A DNA stretch of 64,000 bases from Osedax fenrisi. Lineage: Eukaryota > Annelida > Polychaeta > Sabellida > Siboglinidae. Shown one piece after another: positions 1 to 11,321 of this stretch (position 1 is the first letter of the stretch; each line of letters starts with the position of its first letter). The stretch lies in the NCBI GenBank assembly GCA_964019155.1, contig OZ025240.1, positions 33,928,507 through 33,992,506 on the forward strand, written 5' to 3'. A program made the position numbers and the translations under genes. A model generated the notes under the pieces. It searched no databases and was not told where the DNA came from. It saw only the letters and a list, made by a program, of their open reading frames with translations.

Positions 1-325
1 AACATATACTTTTATAGGCTAAATCGGGAAGTAATGCATCTAAAAAAACCTAACAGTGAAAATATACTTTTATAGACTCACTCGGGAAGTAAAGCAGCTA
101 AAAAAATCTACACATATTAAAACTTAACACAACCTAACCACAACAGTGAAAATATACTTTAATAGTCTCACTCGGGAAGTAATGCAGCTAAAAAACCTAC
201 ACAAATTAAAACCCAACCTAACCACAACAGTGAACATATACTTTTATAGGCTCACTCTGGAATTAATGCAGCTAAAAAACCTACACAAATTAAAACTTAA
301 CCCAACCTAACCACAACAGTAAAAA
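1..325. repeat. Minisatellite, units of about 58-90 bp
   Basis: Direct tandem repeats recur with the motif tcgggaagtaatgcagct followed by an A-run and then aacctaaccacaacagtgaa. The motif tcgggaagta occurs at about 24, 82 and 172, with a variant at 256, so unit length is uneven (58, 90 and 84 bp). The array starts at base 1 and probably continues leftwards. The same unit occurs in the opposite orientation at 46640-46980, where the spacing is a regular 90 bp. No coding potential is seen. Confidence 0.85.
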
Positions 326-383
326 TAACAATATAAATAAATCTGATTTTATAGGTTCTATTTTATATATATATATATATATC

Positions 384-416
<33 letters not shown>

Positions 417-431
417 CTAGAGGCCCAGTCA

Positions 432-778
432 TTGCATGATATACACATATATATAGTAGCTGCCTTAAATAAAAGATGGCAAGATCATACGTCTAATAAT
501 GAATTATATGGAAATATCCCAAAGATCACGATTACAATTAAAGAACATAGGATGCGTTTCTCAGGACATTGTTGGCGAAGCAGAGAAGAAATGATCAGTG
601 AAGTGCTTCTATGGGAACCTTTACATGGGCAACGAAAACCTTGACGGCCGAATAAGACATATACTGCACAACTTAGAGAAGACAGCGAATGCACTACAGA
701 TGAACTGAAGACATTGATGGGAAACAGAGATGAATGGAAAAAACGTGTCATGCTATGCCGAGCAAGCTCGACCTGGTA
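432..778 (+). pseudogene. Non-LTR retrotransposon relic, C-terminal end
   Basis: The translation contains NELYGNIPKITITIKEHRMR followed by FSGHCWRSREE and LLWEPLHGQ. After an internal stop near 643 the same frame continues with NRDEWKKRVMLCRASS. This is the C-terminal segment, downstream of the reverse transcriptase, of a widespread invertebrate LINE family (known pattern LYG..P.....RERRLRFAGHCWRS ... NRD.WK.RV...RASS). The in-frame stop and lack of an upstream RT show a dead, 5'-truncated copy. The final block, ending in the palindrome cgagcaagctcg, recurs at 23560-23610 on the minus strand, so both relics belong to one family. Confidence 0.75.
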
Positions 779-1530
779 AGGTAGGATAAGTATATAGTAG
801 TGGCCAAGTTTTGCAGTTTCTTGCTTTTCATTAATTTATACACACATCTATTGATGGGGTCTGGCATAGCCCAGATTTTTATTAAATTATTTACCATTGA
901 AAAAATGTATTTGTCTAAATAAAATAAGTGAAATATTGCTATTATTGTAAAATTCTGAACTATAATACAAAATAATGGCCAGCTTACCCAGTTATATATA
1001 GAGTGGTCCTTAGCATGTTCATTACTTAACGCTATATACATGTAATATGTATTTAAATTATGTAATTATATTAATGTAAATTTAAAACAATTTCATTCTT
1101 CTATTTGTTACCATTAAAAACATTTATTTTATTTATTTATTTATATATTAAATAATATTTTGTAAACATGAATTATTTAATTTAATATTTTAATTTGTAA
1201 ATATGTAAATACAATATTATTAAAAATTATAAACAGGAAATTTTAAAATTTATATTATCACAGAAATGATAAATACAATGTTTTGCAACGTAATATATCA
1301 GATAATGCTCACGAATACAGTGGTATTTACCTCGAGTAATTATGATCAATATACTAATTTATATATTTTTTATTTAAGTTTGGTACACCCTATTTTAATC
1401 ATCCATGTTAGTCCTTGGGAGTGTGCCAATATACTCATTATTCAGGAATTTAGACGTTTATACTTATAACCAAATTGCTATAATATCCTTTAGAATTCGC
1501 TCCATTTTCCATATTATGGAATCCAGATTT
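779..1530. other. AT-rich stretch with no recognisable feature
   Basis: Very AT-rich sequence with short open frames at 748-1041 (-) and 1266-1469 (+). These lack codon structure or recognisable motifs. I see no gene, RNA or repeat that I can support. Confidence 0.6.
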
Positions 1531-1534
1531 TAAC

Positions 1535-1680
1535 GAGATCCAATAATTTGAAAAAAAAATAATATAAGATCATTTATAAATATTATTTTAAAATCTTAAA
1601 GGAGTTTGAACTCATGTCCTACTGATCAAGTATCTGAAGCCTAAAGGGGGAGGCTAAACTTATGAATGTTTGCTCTAAAC
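1535..1680 (-). repeat. Possible tRNA-derived SINE fragment
   Basis: On the minus strand, tgatcagtaggacatgag followed by gttcaaactcc resembles the A and B boxes of a tRNA-like pol III promoter. Then comes aagattttaaaataatattta, close to agatcttaaaataatattta in the SINE copy at 14533. The match is partial and the 3' tail shared by the other copies is not seen here, so this is tentative. Confidence 0.4.
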
Positions 1681-1833
1681 ACCCGCATTTGCAAATATCA
1701 GCAATTATCAAATTAAAACCGTGATTATTCGTATATTCCTTCGAATAATCACAATTATAGCGATTAACTTGTTTAGCTAAAAAGCAGTATTTTATAATTT
1801 AATTATATCTATTTTACTATTAATAGATACATG

Positions 1834-1839
<6 letters not shown>

Positions 1840-1872
<33 letters not shown>
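1840..1872. repeat. (AT)n microsatellite
   Basis: Uninterrupted TA run. Comparable runs recur throughout the window, for example at 2413-2455, 11274-11318, 22510-22552, 23213-23246, 24677-24730, 44893-44960 and 55681-55722. They mark the general simple-repeat load and are not listed one by one. Confidence 0.9.
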
Positions 1873-1876
<4 letters not shown>

Positions 1877-2409
1877 TTATATTATAAATTATATAGTAAT
1901 TAAACTAACATTTCAGTTTGAACAAATATTTTACATTCTTTACATTATTATAAAGTATTACAAAAAAATTCCTAAAACTTATTTACTGAAAAAAATAAAA
2001 AAAAAAAAAAAAAATGTTACATACAGTTCTTACCATCTTTCTAGATATTCTTTTTGTTATGTTTTATTCAGTTTTATTCAGTTTTACTTCATTTTACTTC
2101 ATTTTTTTCTTCTTTTATACTAATACATCTATATTTTTGTTTAGTGTATTATTTTATAGTACTTATTATTTATTTTAGTTATTTATTTATAAATAATTAA
2201 ATGATGATTACATAATTTTATGGCAAGTTCAAACAATTTATATTATTTTTCTATTTTATTCATTGTATTGTATCTATGTAAACAGGAAGTCATCTAATAT
2301 TTTATAATATTTTATTTATTTAGTTTTTTTTTGAACTTGCTTTAAAATTAAGGGTAATTGTCTCGATAAGCTTTAGCTTCTACAAAAACCCTGGTGCAAA
2401 CCTAAATCT

Positions 2410-2412
2410 GAT

Positions 2413-2461
<49 letters not shown>

Positions 2462-3059
2462 CATAAATACGTGTATATATGTATAAAATGATTGCATTTC
2501 ATTAGCATAAGTACACAGTTGTTGTTATAGCGCAGCAATACCCATACCCAGCTATCTGTGTGTGTGTGTGCGTGTGTGTGTGTGTGCGGACTTTGTGCCA
2601 AGTACTTATGATATTCATAATTCAGCTGCGACGGCGGCACGATACAGTCGATGTGCAGTGCGTGTTTTTATGTGCGTGATCTCCCATGTGTTGATACTAT
2701 ATAATACACACACACACACATGCACACACACACACACATACACAGACTCACACACACACAGAGAGATGCGTTAATCTCGTGATCTATATCAAAGACACAC
2801 ACACACACACACACAGAGAGAGAGATATGAGTAAATCTCATGATCTATATCGCAGACACGCACACATACATTGTACTGCACATGCCCATGTCTATTTGGA
2901 TACTGTACAACGCACACACACGCGCTCACTTAGAGAGATACAGAGAGATGCGTGCTTCAGGTGAACTTGATCACAGACCTGTTCGACGATGTTGACTTAA
3001 ATGCATGCGTGACCACGTGAATATAATATAACATACATATGCTCAAGCACGCATATATT

Positions 3060-3103
<44 letters not shown>

Positions 3104-3400
3104 GTAATAAATTGCGTAGCACATCTGCGTATCACATGATCACAAGCTTCGTACAGAATGCCGGCATGATCATGCGTATATAACACACACACACGCGCGC
3201 GCGCACAAAGAGAGGACGAGATAGAGGTAGATGGTGATCACGTAATGATGATGCAAACTTGGGTAAGAACGTTGTCGTGTATAGGCATGTGTATGTGTGG
3301 GTGTGTGTGTGGGTATGTGTATGAGTGTGTGTGAGTTAGTAGTACAATACAAGAGAGAAAGAGAGAGAGAGATAGGGAGAAAGAGAGTGTGCGCGGTGTG
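2410..3400. repeat. Compound microsatellite block (AT, GT, CA, GA)
   Basis: An (AT)n run at 2413-2455 is followed by (GT)n at 2558-2586, several (CA)n and (GA)n tracts between 2706 and 3100, (AC/GC)n near 3183-3206, and GT/GA tracts at 3290-3390. The open frames here (2380-2640 -, 2562-2774 +, 2779-2964 +, 3170-3505 -) encode only HTHTH- or SLSL-type low-complexity peptides and are by-products. The block lies just downstream of the first MTR exon, hence probably in its first intron. Confidence 0.85.
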
Positions 3401-3720
3401 ATGACGATGCTTGACCTCTCGTGAACTATACGCGACGAGGTAACCCGCGTGGCCGTTACACGTGCTATTAGTATCGTTGGCAGTAGTAGTAATGTATCTA
3501 GGCACTAGACAGCGTGCTGCATGTATGTTATAGCATGTAGCATATAGACGACACCTGTACTTATGATTTGACGAAATATACCGAATATATTATACGAGAA
3601 CGTATATGAATGTAATTAAATTCGAAGTGTGGATATTTATAGATATATACGTACGCAGATTACGCAAATATATATATATAGAAAATTAGAAACGACGAAT
3701 TTAATAATCGAATATATAAC

Positions 3721-3816
3721 CTCTTCTTCGAGATGGTACTTCTGAATCATGGTACCCATGGCTCCGTCGAATATCATGATTCTTTCTCTGAGAGATTGCG
3801 CTAACTTCTCTTTCAT
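3721..3816 (-). CDS. MTR: Methionine synthase (cobalamin-dependent), first coding exon only
   Basis: The minus-strand exon encodes 32 residues: MKEKLAQSLRERIMIFDGAM then GTMIQKYHLEEE. The core IMxxDGAMGTMIQ is the N-terminal signature of 5-methyltetrahydrofolate-homocysteine methyltransferase, where the homocysteine-binding TIM barrel begins. The exon ends exactly at a GT donor (gttata, minus strand, from 3720 downwards) in phase 0. The start is the ATG at 3816; an in-frame TAA lies four codons upstream. The enzyme remethylates homocysteine to methionine in the cytosol using methylcobalamin. The next expected exon (GNNDLLS / ETNTFSST region) is not found in 1-3720, so intron 1 exceeds 3.7 kb and the rest of the gene is beyond the window. 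Confidence rests on one short but very characteristic exon. Confidence 0.85.
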
Positions 3817-4640
3817 GTCTGTTACGCATTAGAGATGTTATAATACATGTGTAGTGATCATATCAATAGCGATGTTGATTTAACCGTGAATGATTTTGAA
3901 CAAACAATGCATTAATTATGTTAATTTAAGTGAATTCACTGAATTCTCTAACTATTCCAAACTATACCAAACTATTAATACTAAAATAAACATATTATAT
4001 ATTAGTTTATAAATATTATTAATTATTATCACAAATTGAATATATATATATTAACAAGATTATATGTATTGACAGTTAGGTACGAATAAGTAAATATTTA
4101 TGAAATGATGTTCTCTGTACATTAGAAATAACTAGATATTAAAAATAGACATTAGAAAATTATTAAGATAAAATATATAACAGATTTTATCAAATATATT
4201 TTAATTAAGAATATTTAAGAAATTGTAAACATTTGAATAATGCTAAATATTTTAAAAATCTACTTTATGAAATTATCTAAATGTGTACACTTTCATTTAA
4301 TTACCTATGAATATTTTCTACAGATAACAATATTCTATCTAATCAAAATTCACTATATCTCTATTCACAATAATTAATATAAATTATAATTTATAATAAT
4401 ATTTAAAAAAATTGATATATTGTTATGAGATATTTGAAATATATTACTTCTTAACATTAACTATTAACGTAATAGAATTATCATTACATTGTATAATAAA
4501 ATTTGTGTGCTTTAAATACGCCAAATAATAATAAAATAATAGATGCATATATAAAGAAAGATGTGTTTGGTTTATAGGTATTACATTTATGCATTTATAT
4601 CATACACCCTGGTATAAACAACTAATGTGAAGCTATTATT
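3817..4640. other. Upstream region of MTR; no gene seen
   Basis: AT-rich sequence containing the presumed 5' region of the minus-strand MTR gene. No TATA box can be singled out because TA-rich words are everywhere. No other coding segment, RNA gene or repeat family is supported. Confidence 0.5.
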
Positions 4641-4654
4641 ATTATAATATATTA

Positions 4655-4760
4655 GCTATCTATCTGGGGTCTATGGCACAGTAGGACAGCCAACAGATAG
4701 TAAACGAGAGTTTCCAGGCTAGAGTCCAGGCAGTTCTTGTTTTTCTCTTGTATTTATCAA
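4655..4760 (+). repeat. Possible tRNA-derived SINE head
   Basis: The segment tatggcacagtaggacagcc resembles a tRNA A box. It is followed about 30 bases later by ggctagagtcc, which resembles a B box (GGTTCGAGTCC). The layout parallels the SINE head at 14533-14600. No shared 3' tail was found, so this may be a different SINE or a decayed tRNA-like sequence. Confidence 0.4.
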
Positions 4761-6690
4761 GAACTTAATAAACAACAAATCAAAACACAAGAAAAAAATG
4801 TTACTATTTGTATTGTATTGTCCAGGGCAGTTATTTATAACATGTATAAGTCTATGACTTCTTGAGGGATCCATTTGTATCGCTATTCGTATCATATTTA
4901 ATTAATATGATATTAAGTATAGAGTGGAGGTTTAGAATCCAAAGTTTAACTTTTTATTACTAATCTTAGATTATATCTACTGATTTACAATAAAATTAAA
5001 ACTACCTCTTATTTTTCTAAATATTTATATTTAATATATCTGTATTCATTATATAATGTAATTTTAGAGAGGTTTTTATTATACAAAACACTCTTATATT
5101 ACATTATAAAATGAATATAGATAATATATACAATGTATATATAAAGTTTATATATTAATTTTATATATTATAAACTATTTTTATATTTTATTGAATTGAA
5201 TATTATTATATCATTATGATCATAATGATAATCATGTATCTTATATCTTATATCTTATAACATTATGTTAAACCAGGAAGAACCTCCCTGGTTAAACATA
5301 TAATATATTTCAGAAATAAATATCATATATATTTAAAAAATTAACCATATATATTATGATTTATTTTTCTTTTAATACAGTAAAATATATTATAAATTAT
5401 AATGTATTTGACTGTATAATAATTTTAATACAGGTACCCAATTCCTAATACATGGAAAGTTGATAAGTTAAACTTCAAATAACCTAGTAATATTATATTA
5501 TTATAATTAATTTATTATATATTAATATATTTATACTTTTTAATTCATTTGAACAACATTAATAACTTCAACTTGTTAATTGTATTCACTTAACTTTTAT
5601 TAACTTGAAGTTGTCAAATTTGTAAAAAAAAATATATATAAAAAGTTATACAAAATATGATAAAGATAATTATATTAAATTAGCAGTCCTAACAATAAAT
5701 ATGTACACAATTTAAAATAAGTATAGAATATAAAAATTAAACAATTACTTAAACATTATTATAATATATTAAAGATTAAGCGTGCATTTAAATGCATGTT
5801 CAATATTTTGTTGAACATGATATTCAAAAAATATTATACATAATTTGTTTAATTCATACTAACTAGATGTTTCATTTTTCAATGAACTATCACCTTTTGG
5901 TGTCATACTAAAATTAAATTATAATCACTGATATATATTATAAACTTAATTCAGATGTAATAGTTAATAATGATAAACTGAAGTAATCAACATATAAATA
6001 CTAAAGACATAAATTCATGTTTTGAATTTGTAATTATAGCCACGCCTACAATCGCATGCGTACAATCATTGTTTTCGTGGCTATGTTTTCATAACAAAAA
6101 TATATTTATTAATTCACCGGTGACAATTTTATTTAAAATTTTAAAATATAAATTTAATGTTATACTAAATAAACAAATGTTAGTTTTTATAAGTGAAATT
6201 AGCATCATTATTTGGATTTATATATTATTCAATTAATAAGTATTTAGTTATTATAAATTCTATATAATACATATATTATATATACGGAACAACTTAAATT
6301 TGAATTAAAAAGTTAACATTGTTTTGTTAATATGCTGTACAATAACGCACCGTTGTTATATTTAGTTATAATAATGTAATATTACTTTTCTATATATATT
6401 AATACACTAATATTAAAAATTAACAAAATAGTGTTATTCTCTTAAATCTATGTATTTATAAAAAATAAATTTGATAAATATTTCCCTGAAGATCAAGTGC
6501 GTCATATATCATTTATTATTAATTAGTATTCGTTAATTTAATAGTAATCTAGTATAATACTTGATATTATATTTTTTTTTAAATTATGATATAACATTTA
6601 ACCATATTAACACATTTCTGTCTACAATTGTGTATATTTAGATTATAATAATTCAAAAATCATTATTGAATAATTATTATTATTATAATA
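4761..6690. other. AT-rich intergenic stretch with minor hairpins
   Basis: No gene is seen. Two small structures are visible: a hairpin at 5266-5301 (taaaccagg / cctggttaaac arms) and an inverted pair tagccacg / cgtggcta at 6037-6084. Otherwise the stretch is featureless AT-rich DNA. Confidence 0.5.
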
Positions 6691-6693
6691 ATA

Positions 6694-6919
6694 GTGTAGC
6701 CATCACGGTTACCATTATATCATAAAATATATGCTATAATTATTATAATAATTATAATAATTATAGCATATATTTTATGATATAATGGTAATAATTATAA
6801 TAATTATAGCATATATTTTATGATATAATGGTAACCGTGATGGCTACACTATTATTATTATAATTATAATAATTATAGCATATATTTTATGATATAATGG
6901 TAACCGTGATGGCTACACT
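6694..6919. repeat. Long inverted repeat with a duplicated right arm
   Basis: The left arm begins gtgtagccatcacggttacc at 6694 and runs for about 60 bases. Its near-perfect reverse complement ends at 6849, and an extra copy of the right arm ends at 6918. The loop is (AAT/ATT)-rich, with the 20-mer atagcatatattttatgata repeated three times. This would form a strong cruciform. It may be a small foldback MITE; no target-site duplication could be defined. Confidence 0.8.
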
Positions 6920-7980
6920 ATTACAGTTACCTGTCACTGTTACCATTATTATAATAGCATGTTCATTAGTACCAATTATACTAAAAGATATAAAAAGATA
7001 ATAAGACACAATTGTAAATGTGGAACAATTTTTACACTATATCTATAATCACTGCATTATATAGTCAATGACTATAATAGTTATCTACCATAGAGTCTAT
7101 GTACTTCCAAATTTACGGCTGTATTATATTATAAATCGTATAATAGTCATTTAAATTATAAACTATAATTAAATGTCATGTAAGAATGTACGCAATGAGT
7201 ACTTTATACTAACATGTTTGTACACATATTTGTTAAATTAATATATTTAATATACAATTATTTCCATTAATAATACGCTTAAATGGATATTATACCTTAT
7301 AAACTCGTGTACTATGTTATACGTATATGTGACAATCTGTGAATGAATATGACACCTCGTTTACAGTTTTATATTCTGGTATGCACGGTCAACGCATTAA
7401 TTATATCGAATATAGTACAAAGCGTAGTATACGCATGTATGAATGTATCGATGCATACGTATTAATAATCGTATGTATATCGCTGTATTTATATCCTATA
7501 CCATATAAGCTATACGTATACGAAATACATCGCGGAATATATCATTAGTTTAGAGTGTTTATGATAAGTTTGGATTTCGCATGCGACAGTCATCGCCGTG
7601 CAGCTGTATACATTTAGACCTTTTGTATATACCGTAGAGTGGCTAACTTACTGTATCTGATAGTTGTGTGCTGGTAGATCGTCATGCACGACAAGTGTAT
7701 TCATACAATAATTTTATTATTAATATTATTCAGGGTTATTATGGTTTCAATGTTTTTTTGAAAAATCTTAATCTTAAATAAGATTTTTTCTTAAATGAAA
7801 TATTTCATTTATTATGGTTTTTTTATATTCAATGAAAATTGAGTAATAGTAATAGTATTACGATTATTAAATACGGAACTAACATTACGAAATAAGTGTG
7901 TTGTGTTACCATCATTGGATGTTACTATATTATTAGTAAGTATACGTGATGTAGGTGATATTGTTCATGCATTATAGTAG
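6920..7980. other. Intergenic, no supported gene
   Basis: Ordinary AT-rich sequence. The segment 7550-7720 is somewhat richer in GC and could be a 5' untranslated exon or promoter of the downstream syntaxin-5 gene, but nothing in it proves this. Confidence 0.4.
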
Positions 7981-8469
7981 TATTAAGCACTGTTTACATG
8001 ATCATAGATTCCAGCAATGTTCGCAGTAGAATACTTAAAAATATATACATTTGATGAACTTATGAACTTAAGTTCATTATATAATCATAATGTGGTTATA
8101 TACATATATTAATAATTTAATAATTATATAAGAATTATATATTATACTTATAATTATTAATTAATATTAATTATTAATTAAGCGATCGTAAACGCTTAAA
8201 TAACTTAATCTCAATCACTTAAAATCGTAAAATATTATAAATAGATTGACTCATAGAAAGGTAAATGCGTATGCATTAATACTTGTCAGTATACTTGTGT
8301 GTGAGTTTATTTACCAATTGCATAAATTGTCGCAAAACTAGAATAAAATCTGAGTAGAACATTTAGCATTAATCGCAGAAAAAACATAGACTTTTAAAAT
8401 TTGGCAATTATTAAGATTTCTGCTGCGAAATTGCTGGAATAAATTGCTCATGTGAACAGCGCTTTAGTA
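7981..8469. mobile_element. MITE-like element with imperfect ~50-bp terminal inverted repeats
   Basis: Left end: agcactgtttacatgatcat, then a block containing attccagcaatgttcgcagt. Right end, reverse complement: agcgctgttcacatgagcaa, then attccagcaatttcgcagca. The two ends face each other about 490 bp apart with no coding sequence between. A target-site duplication is unclear. It lies just upstream of the first syntaxin-5 coding exon, so it may overlap that promoter. Confidence 0.6.
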
Positions 8470-8763
8470 ATGTATAAGGAATAAAGGTATACTAATCTGA
8501 GATGCGAGAACAATTTAATAATAACTAAGCCTATCTCTAATAGATATTCTATATGCTTCATATTAAATTCTGCACATATATAAGTATACGTGTATGCATA
8601 TTTGTATGTATATTTGTATATATAAATATAAATATGTAAAAAATAATATATATAGATAATAATGAATAAGATATTTTGCTCATCAATAATTCAGTAAACT
8701 CAATAGTAGCTATCATTATAATAATAATTCACGATTGCATTCCATCGATACCTAATAGATTTG

Positions 8764-11082
8764 ATGCACGCAAGAAGAAGACATGGTCCCAACGAGATAC
8801 CAACAGATAGCGTGCTAGTAGGTAACCGGGCCATCTCCTCCGCTCCGTACACTACCCCCGTCCCACCCCCTGGTGGTGGTGTATACAGTGCGCCACCTAC
8901 AACCTCTGTCAGCCTCGCTAACCCCGACGACGAAGATATGTCGGCTCACGATCGTACCAAGGAATTCCGTAGCGCCGTACAAATGCTACAATCTAGGGTT
9001 ACTAGTAGTTATAGATAGATTAATAGTTTATTATACGTACAAATGATATGGGTATGTGGAATGGGTTAGGGGTAACGAGTAAGTACATATAATGAGACAT
9101 GAAACACGGATGAATAAAACAAAAAGGAACAAATAGAATATATACAATAAAAAATATAATGAATTAATCATGCCTCTAAAATTATTAGTAGTAACTTACT
9201 ACTACTCGAGCCCCCACTATACCGGGTCTTTAACGGCTCCATAATCCTGTATTGCGATGATTTATGTCATATGTTATACTATTGCCTTACACGCGTTCAG
9301 AATTTTTTAATTACATAATGTTTTAAATCAAATTATCAATTTAATTAGCATATCGTATAGTGTATAATTATTGATACTATATTTAGAAAATATATTTTAC
9401 AAAAATCTAATTATATTTCTACCCGATTATCTTATTATATCTTATTATATCCACTATATCATATTAACCATCTATGTAGTTGTTTTAAATGTGATATTAT
9501 TCATATGATATATACATTGGTGTTAACAAATCATAACATATCACGCATTTGTTAACAGCAGGCACCGGACACTAAAACAAAACTAAAGCCATTACAACAT
9601 CGGTCTCAATTCATGTCTATAGCGAAGTTAGTAAACAATCTAGTACTCTTAGGTTCATTATATCATATATAACTACCATCAAAATATACGCAACTCGAGT
9701 ATTTTAGTGAATAGTAAACTAAAACCTAATTAAATATATATATATATATATGAATATATATTATTTTCAATGAAATATTCAGTTAAAATTGAATTATTAA
9801 AATTTTAATATTTAGATACTACAATTCTAATTACTACTTTAATTATTACAAATCTACTTTTTAATTCCATATAAAAATGGGATGGTATATATTTTTAATA
9901 ACGTAAATATTATAGAAATAAATGTATATTATTAAATTATTATTCTATATATTTGACAATATACATAATATTAATAATATATATATTAATGGATTCAATT
10001 ATTAACATTAAGATCAATTGGAAAAGATTTATCTATGACTTACGCCAAGCTTGAGAAATTAACTCTTTGTTAGTATACCATTATTATAGTATATAGATGT
10101 TTGCTATTTTAAAATCATACATATATATATATATATAATTAGGATAAATAATTTATTACCAATTTAAAAATGATTAAATATTTAAATTTGTTCTTATTTC
10201 AATAAAATATTGAATTTTTTAAATAATATAATTAATATTTATTTTATTATATAATAATATTTTCTTATATATCTATTTATATAAACTAATTGATATATAT
10301 ATATATATATAAATAATAAATTATTACAACGTACCAGATTCAATTAAAACGAATACCATGACAACTTTAATAATTAATGAAATTTGATTATAAATATTCA
10401 TATTTATATTCATCAAGTATATTAATGATGCGGTGCTAAAAAACAAAAGTATGCGTTATAGATTAATTGTATTTCTAATTATACTTAAGGGGATATCGCC
10501 ATGGGACGGCCATTTTGTTGAATTTACATGTATAGAAATAGGGAATGCATTGCCTTCATTTATTGAGTGTTTCAGAAAACATCTTCATTACATTTTTTTT
10601 TAAATTATATAAAAAATACATTTATATAATCCTAGAAACAAAAAAATGTATATTTTACATGTATAATAATAGACATATTTTTATTTTTATTTTTTAATAT
10701 ATATTACATGATATATAATAATTGCAGTAGTATATAAGTGGTATTTTTATTATACCAGTGTGTAATAAAATTATGCATTCAAATAATATAAAATCAATGT
10801 TATAAAGTAATAGTTTTCTTATCTATATATAAATGTTATATTTATAGAATTTATATATGATATATTATAAAATACAAATTTTCCTTCTTTTTACTTCTCA
10901 TATTTTTCAAGTTTATAGACTATTTTGTACGTGTCGGAATATAATAATTATAAAAATCGATATGTATATATATATAATTACAATAAATAAATTGTAAATA
11001 TACAAAAATAATAAATAAAAATAAGCTATACATATATACAAATATAAATGGTAATATATAAATAATTAAAATAATGTAATAC

Positions 11083-11122
<40 letters not shown>

Positions 11123-11268
11123 ATGACTGTATAAATCAAATAAATATAACAAATCCTGTTTATAATAGTTTGCAATGTAGAATTCAAAATAAATAAATTA
11201 TTTTATAAATTAAATAAATGTAAAAAATTATATTTTTTAATTTCTGAAATCGTTATTATATTAGATAT

Positions 11269-11321
<53 letters not shown>

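Noticed and set aside
2380..3505. Several His/Thr- or Ser/Leu-rich open frames
   Set aside because: They are direct translations of CA, GT and GA microsatellites.
9627..9660. Reading on through exon 2 of STX5 (donor gtaaac at 9631)
   Set aside because: The donor gttagt at 9627 gives phase 2, which joins exon 3 as AKSIGKDLS, matching the family. The later donor breaks the frame.
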